From assembly GCF_033568475.1 (NCBI RefSeq), contig NC_133123.1, positions 190,687,821 to 190,751,820 of the forward strand: a stretch of DNA of 64,000 nt, in the 5' to 3' direction. The stretch comes from Henckelia pumila (lineage: Eukaryota; Streptophyta; Magnoliopsida; Lamiales; Gesneriaceae). Under the pieces are notes generated by a model. It was not told the origin of the DNA. It saw only the letters and a program-made list of their open reading frames with translations, and searched no databases. Below are positions 1-11,529 of this stretch, one piece after another; position 1 is the first letter of the stretch, and each line of letters begins with the position of its first letter. The position numbers were made by a program, and so were the translations under genes.

Positions 1-1000
1 TACAGACGATGGTCCCTCGTGCTTTAAATGTGGCAATAAAGGCCACAGATTGTACCAAGCCCAAGAATGATGAAAAAAACAACACTATGAGAAGAAGAAA
101 GGAAAAGAAGGTAGAAGAACTTTCAAGAAGAAGAGAGAACAAAGAGTACTAGTTGATGATGAAGGAAAAAACAAGTGGACAAAAACTGAATCTTAGTCAT
201 CTGGTTCAGACAGTTCATCTGAAGAAAGTGAGGAGGAGCAAGTTCAGTGCCTAATGGCCAACTCTCAATTGGAAGATGACGACACTGAGGTACTTGATTT
301 TAACTCATCTAAATTTACACGCGAGGACTTAGTACAAGAACCTAATGACATGGTTAATTAGTATCAGAAGCTCTCTATATCATTCGAGGAAGTAAAAGTA
401 GAAAAATAAAGCCTTGTTGATAAGTCAAAAGAATCTAGCTGCATGCAGCGAAAGGAACTTGATCTAAAGGTAAAGCTAACCCTGCTAGCAACAGAGAATG
501 ATAACATGAGACGATTATTCCAAGCCACTTAGAATGAAAATCAAAAGTTGCTTAAAACAATCAACACTTGGAATAAATCTTCTACATCATTGATTAAGAT
601 ACATGAGAACCAGAAACAGGAAGGTGACAGAACCGGCCTGGGATATGGTTCAAATGACTGTACTCTTACTGAGGAAGGTACTCAATCGTATCCTAGTCAA
701 GACAATCCTAATGTCACAAGATTTGTCCAATCTAGTACGATATATGAACACAATGAGCCTGAGATCAATGTAAAACATCCAATAAGCTATGAGAACAAGG
801 CTAAGCACATAGGGCTAGGTTATGTGGAACCACAGAATCCTCGGAAAAGAGAGACCCAATTCAAACCAAAGCTGAATAAACAAAGAGAGGGAAACCGATC
901 TAACTTTAATCAGGAGAGGTTTGAACAAAGTCAATCTAAATACAGGAATCATCGGGTGACACAATACCAGTACTTCAACTGCAGGCCTGTTCAAAATTGA
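1..1000 (+). pseudogene. gag: gag C-terminal region of SIRE-type copia element (broken)
   Basis: Positions 25-60 encode the start of a CCHC zinc knuckle (CFKCGNKGH). A small indel after the histidine moves the last cysteine (in CTKPKN) into another frame. Downstream is an acidic serine-rich tract (SSGSDSSSEESEEEQ, about 200-240), a coiled-coil-like stretch broken by TAG/TAA stops near 360, 407 and 530, and an open stretch 548-1000. That open stretch contains the block TGLGYGSND and a second GLGYVEPQN block, typical of the gag-pol linker in SIRE elements. In an intact element this protein packages the RNA into virus-like particles. It cannot be made from this copy. Confidence 0.75.
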
Positions 1001-1237
1001 TATAGACTGAACAACAAAGATCAAAGTTCAAACAGCACACGGTGGTATCTAGATCACACACAAGCACACATAAGATTCCTCAATCGATTCACTTTTTGGA
1101 TGCACACACGGGTAAGCCCATTAGGGTACTTCAAGTGTGGGTCCCAAAAGGACTAATCCAGTTTGGACCCAAATAAGATAAGTGTACCATAGTCATATAT
1201 TTATTTTGCAGGTAATAAAATCAGCCGAGAAAAATAA

Positions 1238-4200
1238 AATGGTAGAAAATACTACAAGGTATCTTGATAGTGGATGCTCCAGGCACATGACCGAAAACAA
1301 AGATTTACTGTCAGAAATCGTATACTAAAAAGGACCAAAAATAATATTTGGTGACAACTCTAAGGTTAAGACCGTGGGTAAGGGTAAGATTACCCATGGC
1401 AATATTGTTATCAATGATGTATTACTGGTTGATAATCTATGTTATAACCTGATTAGTATTAGCCAATTATGTGACAATGGTCATATGGTTGAGTTCCACA
1501 AACACACATGCACAATCAAATCTAGTAAGGGTAAAATCATGTTAACCAAAATAAGAGAACAAAACACATATAGGATAAATTGGCAATGTGAACAACCACC
1601 TTCCCCTACATATTTTGTTGCTCAAAGTGATAAGCATTGGTTATGGCATAAACGTTTGAACCACTTAAACTTTAAGTTCATTAAGCATCTGAATAAACAT
1701 GAACTGGTTCCTGGCTTGCCCAAAGGAGACATTAAAAAGAACAAAGTATGTTCAGCTTTCCAACTAGGTAAACAAGTGAGAGCTACATTTAAAATCAAAG
1801 GGTGTATTTCTTCAACCAAATGCTTGGACTTATTGCACATGGACCTATTTGGTCCTATACCAGTCAGAAGCTTAGGGGGAATGAGATATATTGTGGTCAT
1901 TGTAGACGATTACTCTCGATTTAATTGGGTAGTCTCTTTGTCTTCCAAAGACCAGACAACCACTCACTTAATTAAAATTTTAAAACGTTTGCAAAATGAG
2001 AAACGTACTGGGATAGATCGGATCAAGAGCGATAGAGTCACTGAGTTCTTAAACAAAATCCTTGGATCCTATCTAAATGACCAGGAAATCAAATATGAGT
2101 TATCAGTTGCATGTACCCCAATACAAAATGGTATTGCTGAACTAAGGAATCACACTCTTAAGGAAGCAGCTAAAACTATGATTACTGATTCTAATGTCTC
2201 TCAAAGACTTTGGGCTGAGGCAATTAATACAACTTGTTATACTCAAAACAGATATATGATTATCAAAAGACATAACAAGACACCTTATGAGATCTGGAAT
2301 GGCCCAAAACCCGATTTATCATATTTCAAAATCTTTGGGTAAAAATGCTTTATCCATGACAATGGCAAACATCACTTGACAGCTTTTGATGCAAAGGCAG
2401 ATGAAGGCATATTCATTGGCTATTCCTCAGTCAGTCGAGCTTATAGGGTGTTCAATAATAAGTCACTGATAGTATAGGAAACCATTCATGTTATTTTTTA
2501 TGAATCTACTGTATGTGCTGATCAATATCAGATAAATATAAAATACCTTACAGATAGGCTGGAAACAACTATTCTAAACGATGAAAGTGATAATGATGAA
2601 CCTCCCATTAGGAGAATTTAACAAGAGCCCCTGACCGTTGAACCAATCATCAATGAAGACCTAATCAGCCGAGATCAGGAAGAACCAACGATTGTAGAAG
2701 ATATTGTTCCACCTGACAACACAGTTAGAGCTGATGATGATGCCCCAAGAAATCAGGATACAAATCCTCTTGGACCATGTCTCCGATGGAACAAAGATCA
2801 TCCACCAGAGTTGGTCATTGGTAACCCTATTGCTCCACTTAGAACAACAAATGATTGATAAAATATTGCACGAAACATTTATATCACAGCTTGAACCTAA
2901 GAAAATTGATGAAGCTTTACAAGATGCTAGCTGGATTGAAGCAATGCAGGAGGAACTAAATCAGTTCACCAGAAACAAAGTTTGGAATCTAGTCCCTCGA
3001 CCGAACAATCAAAATATCATAGGAACTAGGTGGGTGTTTTGCAACAAACTGGATGAGCATGGAACAGTAATCAGAAATAAATTCAGACTGGTTGCTCAAG
3101 GATTCAGACAAGAAGAAGGAATTGACTTTGATGAATAATTTGCTTCAGTGGCAAGAATTGAATCCATCCGAATATTTCTATCTTATGATGCCTAAAAGAA
3201 CTTCAAAGTATATCAAATGAATGTTAAGTCAGCCAGCATTTCTCAATGGATTACTTATCATGAAGAGGTCTACGTTGAACAACCACCAGGTTTTATCAAT
3301 CCACTAACTCCTGATTATGTTTTTAAACTTGATAAAGCGCTTTATGGTTTAAAACAGGCACCAAGATCTTGGTATGACACATTATCACAGTTTTACTTAA
3401 ATCATGACTTTGTTATGGGAACGGTCGATAAGACCCTTTTCAAATTCACCAAAGGAGATCATATTCTACTTGTCCAAATTTACGTAGATGATATCATATT
3501 TGGCTCAACTAATCCTAAGCTATGCGAGAAGTTTTCGAAGCTTATGCAGGAGCAGTTTGAAATGAGCATGATGGACGAGTTGAATTTCTTTCTCGAATTA
3601 CAAGTAAAACAACTTGAGAATGACATTTTCATCAATTAAGCCGAATATACCAAAGAGCTTATCAATAAATTTGGAATGGAAAATTGCTCTACTGCATCAA
3701 CTCCTATGAGTGCTTCCATTAAACTTGATCAAGATGAAGCAAGAGAATCGGTAGAGGTAACCATGTATCGCAGACTTATTGGATCCCTATTATACCTAAC
3801 AGTAAGTAGAACAGATATCATGTTTGCAGTATGCTTATGTGCTAGATTTCAAGCTGCACCTAAACAATCTTATTATACCGCCGCTAAGAGAATACTTAAA
3901 TATCTCAAAGGAACATCTAATATTGTGGGTCTTTGTTATCCCAAAGACTCAGAATTTAATCTCCTTGGCTGCATAGATGCATATTATGCAGGTTTCAAGA
4001 TGGATCATAAAAGTACTAGTGGCACATGTCAATTTTTGGTGGACAGACTTATATCATGGTTCAGCAAAAAGCAAACGTCTATCGCCACATCTACTGCTGA
4101 AGCAGAGTACCTTGCAGCTGGCAGTTGCTGTGCACAAGTATTATGGATACAACAACAACTTCGAAACACTAGAATTCAATCAAATGAAGTTCCTATCTAC

Positions 4201-4428
4201 TGTGACAACACAAGAACAATTGCTATTTCCCAAAATCCGGTAATGCATTCAAGAACCAAACACATTGATGTATGTTATCACTTCATCAGAGATCACGTGT
4301 TGAAGAAGGAGATTCAATTAGTATTCATCTCCACCGATCAATAGGCAACAGACATCTTTACGAAACCACTATGGGACGCTAAGTTTTCTCTCTTTCAAAA
4401 CATGCTTGGCTTATTAGATTTACATTAA
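1238..4428 (+). pseudogene. pol: pol of SIRE-type copia element: protease, integrase, RT, RNase H (broken)
   Basis: Domains in order: aspartic protease with YLDSGCSRHM (about 1262-1290); integrase zinc region WHKRLNHLN and core LLHMDLFGPIP (about 1640-2340), where the second catalytic block reads KSDRVTEF and the glutamate block QNGIAELRN; reverse transcriptase (about 2880-3640) with intact YVDDIIFGS; RNase H (about 3950-4340) with STAEAEYLAAGS and YCDNTRTI. The tail ATDIFTKPLWDAKF ends at TAA 4426-4428. Stops at 2340-2342, 2476 area, 3136-3138, 3194 area, 3637-3639 and 4342-4344, plus a frameshift between about 2860 and 2890, break the polyprotein. No downstream env-like ORF is visible. Confidence 0.9.
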
Positions 4429-4660
4429 AATCCGCACATGTTTAGGGGTAATATTATCTCTTCATTATTTAAGTTGTGTTGATTAATTTCTAGTTCATAC
4501 GCAACGACAAACTTTATTTCAAAAGGCAAATAACAATTACAAACACAAGTTTATCGAGCTGCACGATAAGCTGCAATAGCGCCTGCAAGCTCTTGACCCA
4601 CTGAAGAAATCCACCTAATCATCCACCTGTTCAAGCCAAGTGTATACCAGTTCTTTTCTA

Positions 4661-5841
4661 AATGCCTTGTATGTCAGCAGGTCAAGGAAAAACATCAAAG
4701 ACCAAGTGGTTTATTGCAAAGTTTAGAGGTTTCCAAGTGGAAGTGGGGGCATGTGACTATGGACTTTGTCACCCATTTTCCCATGACTTCGCGTCAATGT
4801 GATGCTATCTAGGTCGTTGTGGATCGTTTGAAAAAATCTGCACATTTTATTCCTTACAATGGAGAGTATTCATTGATCCCATGACAAGCTTATATACCCA
4901 AAAGATAGTGAGAGTACAAGAAATTCCACTGAGCATAGACAGTGACAAGGATCCACGTTTTACCTCACGGTTCTAGGGTAGTTTCCAGAAAGAATTGGGC
5001 ACCACTCTGAGTTTGAGTACATCGTATCATCCGGAGATTGATGACAGTCAGAGCGAACGATACGAACACTCAAGGATATGCTGAGAGCATCTGTTATGGA
5101 TTTTGGCTTGTCATGGCAGGATCCGTTACATTTGGTAGAATTTGCCTACAATAATAGTTATCAACACAATATTGACATGGCACCCCTTTGAGGCATTGTA
5201 TGGGCAACGATATCGTACCCCACTATTCTGGGATGAGGTGGACCGGAGAACGGCAGGTCGAGGGGCCAGAGTTAATAAATTAGGTTACAGACAAGGTAGA
5301 TCTGATCAAATGAAGAATCAGAGTTGCCCAAGACAGACAGGCTAGTTATGCTAATGTTCACCATAGGCCATTGCAGTTTGAGCCTAATGAGCATGTGTTT
5401 ATTCGAGTATCACCTTTTAGGAAGGTGATGAGGTTTGGTTTGAAAGGTAATTTATCACCTCGGTATATTGGACCATTTGAGATATTGGAAAAGATTGGAG
5501 ATGTGGTGTATCATTTGGTTTTACTGTCATATCTATCTAGTATCCATAATATCTTCCACGTGTCATTAATTCGGCAATATATTGCTAACGAGTCGCATGT
5601 GATACATCTGATTGACGTGCAGCTTGAACCTGATCTGTCATACGTGGAAAGACCACTCCGGATCCTTGACAGGAAAGAAAAGGTACTTCGGAACAAGACT
5701 ATACCATTGGTTAAGGTTCAATGGCAACGTAGAGGCATATAATAAGAGACTTGGGAGCTCGAGATTCATATGCGAGCAGAACATCCTGAGTTGTTTACTA
5801 TAAATTCTGTTGATATGTATAACATGCATAGTATATTTTGA
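4661..5841 (+). pseudogene. pol: gypsy integrase and chromodomain fragment (broken)
   Basis: The first residues [16 protein letters not shown] are the end of the integrase HHCC zinc region. The catalytic core follows (TMDFVTHFP, then DKDPRFTS, then a degraded DDSQSER in place of the usual glutamate block). After 5371 the frame is open to 5742: the NEHVFIRVSPFRKVMRFG linker, RYIGPFEILEKIG, the IHNIFHVSLIRQY block and a chromodomain-like end LRNKTIPLVKVQWQ. Two stops directly after this (5743 on) are followed by ETWELEIHMRAEHPELF in the same frame. At least four stops and two or three frameshifts occur before 5371. The family inserts retroviral-type DNA into host chromatin; this copy is dead. 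Confidence 0.85.
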
Positions 5842-5950
5842 ATAATGTGTGGAATGTACAGTACTTGTGATGAAGAAGTTGGAATATTTAGTTCCTTGAT
5901 TGTTACCCATATTTAAATTTTGAGGACGAAATTTTTTAAGTTGGGGAGAA

Positions 5951-6590
5951 TGTAATAACCCGTACCCAATTTTAAGTTAATTAAATGTTAATCATGATTA
6001 AAGGTTACTAAATACAAGATCAAGGGACTAAATGAGATTAAAAATAAATGAATTGTGTGTTAAAAATATGTATTGGTAAATATCGGTTTATAGACGATAT
6101 TAAAATAAATATGTGATTTTTATAGCCCACAGGAGTTGAAATAACTCAAATCGGGTCAAGTTTTAACCTCGAATGAATAAAAGAGTACATACATTTAAAA
6201 ACTTGTATACACATTATATTGTGACATGACATATATATGTCACATAATCTTCCACCGTCATCACTATCATCTTCTCTCTCCTGCATTCTATTTTCCGTAA
6301 CATCTTCTCTCTCCACCGCCGCATCTTCAAACCATCGTAACTCTGCCGTCTGTAGTCCAAATGTGAAACCAAATATACCGTTGGAAAGCTCTTGACATGG
6401 GATGTCTATTTATAAACACTTTCCTAGTTTTTAAGCACATGCTGATAAAACCCGATTCCGGCAGCCTCTCTTTCGCCGCCTTTCGCCATCGTACGTTTTC
6501 GGTAAATTGAAATTGATTGATGGGTTGTGTTCCTTATGTCGTAAAATTCGTTTTGATATAAATATTGTGCAACCGGTGACTGCCTTTTTC
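5951..6590 (+). repeat. 3' LTR (partial) of gypsy element G0
   Basis: The LTR starts with TGTAATAACCCG immediately after the purine-rich tract AAGTTGGGGAGAA. It contains an AT-rich U3-like region, and near 6355-6420 a block on changes in the translated leader typical of such LTRs (ACCGTTGGAAAGCTC). No matching 5' LTR is in the window, so its end cannot be fixed by comparison. The limit at about 6590 is approximate. Confidence 0.5.
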
Positions 6591-6769
6591 CATCCTCGCA
6601 CTTTCCATCGAAAACATCAAATAGTGAATCGGAGTTACAACATGATGTTGAGCATATAGAGGAAGGCTGCAATTCTTTTTTTATTTTTCTGTATGAATAA
6701 CTAATTGAATTTACAACAATGAAGTAAAAATATGTTTTTTTTATTAATGAACTAATATTATGTTTTAAA

Positions 6770-7537
6770 TACTTTTTAGGTTCATTTCAAAGCATTCAAA
6801 ATACACGTGGCAGGAGAGCCATGATGGTTGGAACTGTTGGGGGATCCCGAGGACCCGAAACATTACCGGGACAGGTATTAGCATGTTTGATATTAACAAA
6901 TGAGTTATTAAAAATTAATTATATAAATGCATGACGTAAAATCCAATTTTTTTTGTAGATGGCAAGTGTGATGGAAGAAATCATGCAACAATATTAATTC
7001 ATCAAATGCTCAAGAAATTATCCGTAGATCTCCTCCATTAGTTTAAAGAACAATTATGAAACCGATCCCCACACACACATATAGAAGCGGTGAAGGGAAG
7101 CGCTCTTTCAGCCCAAATTTAGGAGCAGTTATTATCCGATCCTAATAATCGCAAAAAGAATCGGGTACGTGAACCGCTCCTAGGTTTCACCTTCAGCAGC
7201 GGCTAAAAAACTTTGGCAATATCCATGTTTCACAATCGGTTGGCAAACGGTCCTCATTTTCAAGATCGGTGAATATCGTACCTAAGATTTTGGATCGGTT
7301 TCAAAAATCGCTACAACTAAGCTTATATTAGAGCGGATTGTAATGGGTAAAAAACCAACATGTTAGAGCGGTTATGAAAACATTTACCATTGATCTAATC
7401 TTCCTGTTTAATTGGCCCTAGCAACGGTGGCAACAAGAGAGCTTGCCAAACCGTTGCAATATTTGTAGGAGCGGTTTCCCACCGCTCCTACAGGTCAAAT
7501 AAGCCTCTCCAACAACTTTTTTTTTTTTTTTGTAGTT
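6770..7537. mobile_element. CACTA-like DNA transposon remnant with subterminal repeats
   Basis: The right limit reads as a T-run followed by GTAGTTG (7517-7538), the complement of a CACTACAAAA-type end with one changed base. Inside it, about 7080-7495, a GAGCGGTT/AACCGCTC motif recurs many times in both orientations, including a perfect 11-bp hairpin at 7464-7492. That is what CACTA subterminal repeats look like. Upstream, two short exon-like pieces with splice-type borders (after TTTTTAG at about 6780, and TTTGTAG before ATGGCAAGTGTG at about 6960) could be the last exons of a transposase, ending MEEIMQQY. The left end was not found. The family assignment is an inference from the end and the repeats. 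Confidence 0.5.
7464..7492. repeat. Perfect 11-bp inverted repeat in the CACTA subterminal region
   Basis: TGTAGGAGCGG and CCGCTCCTACA flank a 7-base loop. The arm contains the GAGCGG motif found repeatedly in the 400 bases before it. In CACTA elements such subterminal motifs bind the element's own transposase; here that role is inferred. Confidence 0.7.
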
Positions 7538-7909
7538 GCACCTCGCTGATGTCCGACCCTCGATGGTATGGCCCAAAACACTCAAATATAGATTAATGGT
7601 TCAAAAACCCCCTGAATTTTCACACTTTTTTCAGCTTTTCAACATGTTTCTGGACAGGTGAGTTCGGAAGGTCCAAATTGACACTTGTCCAGCCTACAAT
7701 GCACCTGTTGCTTGCTAAGTTCGGAAGATCTGAACTACTTCTGCTCCTTCCGAACTAGTTCGGCCCCCGGGACACTACCTACCATTTTTGAACGTTCCGG
7801 AGCTGATTTTTCACTTATTTTTGCCAAATAATGAATCCTTAATCATGTTTCCCACTTTAAAAATTTAGTGTCATTTTCTGACATGTGAAATGGAACTCGG
7901 GTTACTACA
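7538..7909 (-). repeat. Partial 3' LTR of minus-strand F-family element (F1)
   Basis: Read on the minus strand the LTR begins TGTAGTAACCCGAG at 7909, right after a purine-containing tract and the AAGACGAAATCTCTTAAGG box (7910-7935). It carries degraded copies of the TTCGGA-NNN-TCCGAA palindrome at 7663-7762, as in the better preserved LTRs at 20590-22181 and 35656-37256. The LTR end is missing because the CACTA-like remnant adjoins at about 7537. Confidence 0.65.
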
Positions 7910-8316
7910 TTGTCCTCACCTTAAGAGATTTCGTCTTCTAAATCAGGTCTAGGTCACACCTAAGATTGTAACCACAACACTCGTATTCCAAATTACTATT
8001 GAGTAAAAATATACTCAATCTCGCAAGTAGTTTTGCAAAGCTACCGATCAATAATTGATCTAAACCCAAGAGAACAATCCATTATCAAATAACCAAAATA
8101 CACAGTCGAACATATACTCCCTCTAATGTCTTAACGGACGTCACTATCCATGAATATTGAATTTAGAACTTAGTCAAATCCAAATCCCAATACAAACTAT
8201 ATTGAACCAAATCCCAAAATTGTCGTCTGCCAAGCAATACCCCTTGCCCAGAAAACTCATTATCCAAATTCTTCAATCTGTATCTCTGAAAAATTCATAC
8301 GATAAAGCACTATATT
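7910..8316 (-). other. Non-coding 3' interior of F1, left of the G1 insertion
   Basis: There is no open reading frame of note. On the minus strand this lies just upstream of the F1 LTR. Its beginning (GACGAAATCTCTTAAGG) resembles the polypurine-proximal sequence at 22182-22220 of element F. The interior is interrupted at 8316 by G1 and resumes at 19207. Confidence 0.6.
8312..8316. repeat. Target-site duplication ATATT, left of G1
   Basis: The five bases ATATT directly precede the TGTGACGCC start of the G1 5' LTR and recur at 19202-19206 directly after the 3' LTR. A 5-bp duplication is what gypsy integrases leave. Confidence 0.95.
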
Positions 8317-11305
8317 TGTGACGCCTAAAATTTCCTTAATTAGAGTTTCATGCCTAAAGGTGTTTTTAATATTCATAATTTTAATTTTCGGTATTTAAAT
8401 GCCTAAATTAGTTTTTAATATTTATTATCTTAATTATTTTAATTTTCTGTGATTAATTGACTGAATATTATATTTTTCCGCGCATTAGAATTTATTATTT
8501 TTAACTTTTGCAAAAATTAGTATTTTTTTTTATTTCCGGACTATTAAAAATCAAATTTAATAATTTAAATTAGGACTTTTAATCTGGTATTTTTATTTAG
8601 TGCGATTTAAATTGTAGTCCTAATTTTTTTATTGGTTTGACATTTTTTTTAGGTGTATAGCATTTTTTCCCCTAAATTTCTTAACACTTCCATTTTCTCT
8701 AGGGTTACCTAATCTAGCACAAGATTCAATCCTAGCCACACATTCACACACACAAAAACTCACGCACTCACACACTCAAACACACAATAGCCGTTTCTTG
8801 CCCTGTTCTTCATGGAAACCATCGGCTATGCCATTCTTCTTCACTAAGCTCTTCAATCTTCATTTTTTTGTTCCAAGAAAACGGTCCTAAGCTAGCTGGT
8901 CGAAGGTTGAGCTCATTTCCAGCTCGGATTTAGCTCAATCGAGCGACGCTACTTCACCACTCCATCGGCCGCGACGAGCTTCGTCCCTGTCCGATTTTTT
9001 TTTTGGTTCTAACTTAGGCAAGATATGGCTTCTTTGCTACACCCTGTAAACTATATTGTATTGTGTGTTTCATTTTCAAGTTTCAAAATTCTTTAGCATG
9101 TTCATGGCCCTGTTCGAAGCATAACATTACATGACCTGCTCGGTTTTTTTTTTTTTTTTTAGCGCAAGTTCTTGTTGCATTCCTTGCTCGAAAATTATGT
9201 TGTTTTGTTGAGGATTTGAAGTGTATATGAACTCGGGTTGGTAATGCATTGAAGTCTTGTATCATCGAAAAATTTCAGAAATAAAAATCTCTTTTATGCA
9301 TTGGGTTCGAAAATTTCCAGAATCTCTTGCTAAGTTTGAATCTTTTCTTTTTGCTGCGATGGTGGTTAGAGTGATGATTTTCTTTATATTGTTGTTTTCT
9401 TGGATGCCTTGGTGCACTCGAGATTTTTCAGAAATTAATCCTAGCTTTTGGATCGAATTCATTTCAGATTTTTCTTGACTTGTGGTTCGAATTATTGTTG
9501 ATGTCCTTGTGTAAATTGTTGTGATGCTTGGATGGTGATTTAGAGCTACCATGGATGATATGAAGTTCGCATGATAGCGTTAAGATGGAATGTTGTTAGT
9601 TTGCGAGTGGGCTTTGAGAAACCTTTGAATGGCTAGAGTCTAGGGGCTTGGTTTGATTGCCATGTTGAGCTGGGATTGGGCTGTTAAGGGTGAGTTTTAA
9701 TGGAGCTTTGGGTAAGCTTAAATGACGATTATGATACTAGGATAGAGGCTGGAGTTTGGAGACAAACACCTAAGTTTTTGGTTGAGAATGATAGTGAGGC
9801 ATGAGCAGATTTTGAGAGTGTATGGGCTGTCCGGAAGCCGTATTTAAAACAGGATCTAAACACGGGTTTTTGGTTAAGGGCTCGGGTTTAGAAATAGTCT
9901 AGGATGTTGGGAAATTGTTGTTTCAAGAGGGAATCAATTCGGTTAAGTTTGGGGCGAGTTTTAGATTCTTAAATGTTAAGGTGCAGATTTGGTTGAACAC
10001 AAAGGGGCTGCTGCCCGGAAATCGACCTTTTGAAAAATGATAGCTTAGGAAATAAATTCATAGAATGACTTCTTTACTTAGTTCTAAGTGTCGTGGAGTC
10101 GTGGTTTCAAGCGGAATCCTTTTTGGATAGGAATCGAGTAAGTTATAAATTTTACACGTAAACCGCTCAATTCATCGTAAGTGCTATTGTTGGGTTGAAT
10201 TTTCCATCCTTTTTGGTTTGGCTCCTAAATCACCATCCCGATCATCCTTGTGTGAGTCATATGCATGATAATCACTTAATATTTACATTTACATCATTTC
10301 TACATTTACGACATTTTCTTTACGCATGCTAAGTTTCATATTCAAGTATGAAAGGAAAATATTTTTAGAAACAAAGTGAGATGATTGTGACTATAGAAAG
10401 TATGGGTTTGGATGAGTTAGGAGACGTTCTGACTTCCCTTATAAAATTTATGGGTTTGGACGAGTTGGGAGAAATCCTGGCTTCCCTTACCAAGTATGGG
10501 TTTGGACGAGTTGGGAGAAATCCTGGCTTCCCTTACCAAGTATGGGCAAGACGAGTTGGGTATTATCCTGACTTCCTTGCAGCATAGTGCACTGCAGTCA
10601 TGATCATGATCGAAATCACAGAGTCACAATTCAAGGATTTAAGTTCAAATATTTATGTCTATGTTTCCATACAGTTTACTCAGTTATATTTCTTATGTTC
10701 GACTTAGTCATGCATATGTTTCATTCATGTTCACTCTTTTCGTTTAAGTTAAGGGCACAAAATTACTTTATTACAAGTATTTTTAATATGCATGTGCTTG
10801 TAATTATGCAGTACTCGTTATCCCCCCCCCATATTCTTGCTGAGTCTTTTAGGCTCACTACACTTATTGTTTTCAGATAAGGACTATTATTTTGAGGCTG
10901 AGGGGCAGGATCCCCAGAGCGAGGTCACCGGTAGTGCAGGCCCTTGACCGACGTGCATTAGTTGTTCCGCAAACTCTGATGTTGCCATTTTATTTATGAG
11001 TGGAATATTTTCATACGCTGTCTGTTGTTTGCTGGAGGTGTTTTCCATGCTTTAAAACTTTTGGCATGTAAACTTAACATTCTTATTCCGCAACTGAGTG
11101 GGATAAACTCCCCTTTCTAGATTGTTTATGATTACCGTATTTGGATTAAAGTTATCAGACGTCTATTTCTTTTGCTGAATTGCTATCTGTGAAAGGTTGG
11201 CTTTGTAATAGTTTCAAACGGGTCATGGAAAAGTTTTTTGAAAAATTCCGTATTTTCTTTAGTAAATTAAATCATTATATTAGTGGTATCTTTAGAGACG
11301 TTTTA
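8317..11305 (+). repeat. 5' LTR of G1
   Basis: It starts TGTGACGCC and aligns along its whole length by eye with 16226-19201. Its last bases read TTTTA where the 3' copy has TTTCA, so the terminal CA has mutated. It includes a CA-rich leader-like stretch (8730-8800) and a four-unit tandem repeat (10401-10580). Relative to the 3' copy it has an extra piece of about 25 bases near 8615-8640. Open frames of 60-97 codons inside it are shadows. Confidence 0.95.
10401..10580 (+). repeat. Four-unit tandem repeat in the G1 5' LTR
   Basis: Units of 48, 46, 46 and about 40 bp each begin TATGGG(TTTGGA) and end near CTTCCCTTACCAAG. Units two and three are identical; the first and last are diverged. The same array is in the 3' LTR at 18284-18463, so it predates insertion. 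Its position in the LTR would suit enhancer-like U3 or transcribed leader repeats, but no function is shown. Confidence 0.9.
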
Positions 11306-11307
11306 GT

Positions 11308-11325
11308 TGGTATTAGAGCCAGGTT
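11308..11325 (+). other. Primer-binding site of G1 (initiator tRNA-Met)
   Basis: TGGTATTAGAGCCAGGTT lies two bases after the 5' LTR. It differs at one base (T for C at position 7) from the usual plant TGGTATCAGAGCC site, which pairs with the 3' end of initiator tRNA-Met and primes minus-strand synthesis. Confidence 0.92.
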
Positions 11326-11529
11326 CTTGGTTTGGGCTGTGCCTACTACCGGTTTCCGAAACTCAAGGGATCTCGCCTCAAAGTCTGTAAGATTTATGTT
11401 TCATTTATTGATTATTTGTTCAGATTAGTAGCATTAGTTTCCTAAATTGTTTGAGCATGTTTATGTTTAGATAAAATATTTTCTTAAGGCATGAAATTTA
11501 AATTTTTTGAAATTTGAACTTGTGCACAG

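Larger units (their letters stand above)
1..4428 (+). mobile_element. Decayed Ty1/copia retrotransposon of the SIRE type, truncated at the window edge
   Basis: The stretch encodes, in copia order, a gag zinc knuckle, an acidic/lysine-rich gag tail, protease, integrase, reverse transcriptase and RNase H, all on the plus strand. SIRE-like hallmarks are the LDSGCSRHMT protease motif and the KTGLG-like block (here DRTGLGYGSND) before it. The element enters from the left edge, so its 5' LTR and gag start lie outside. No 3' LTR or polypurine tract is recognisable after the polyprotein, and unrelated sequence with a gypsy integrase begins near 4661, so the 3' end is lost too. More than ten in-frame stops and several frameshifts indicate an old copy. 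Assignment to copia is certain; the SIRE lineage is recognised from motifs and not from a tree. Confidence 0.85.
4661..6590 (+). mobile_element. 3' end of a Ty3/gypsy chromovirus-like element (G0)
   Basis: An integrase-chromodomain fragment (4661-5841) is followed by a non-coding spacer with the conserved GAGGACGAAAT box, a polypurine tract (5938-5950) and an LTR start TGTAATAACCCG at 5951. This is the normal order of the 3' end of a plant gypsy element. The left part (gag to RNase H) is missing. The 230 bases from 4429 to 4660 between it and the SIRE remnant show nothing I can identify. The right limit of the LTR is a guess, because the sequence passes without a clear boundary into a CACTA-like remnant. 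Confidence 0.75.

Noticed and set aside
4344..4660. Search for an env-like frame downstream of the SIRE pol
   Set aside because: No long frame or transmembrane segment is visible before unrelated gypsy sequence begins.
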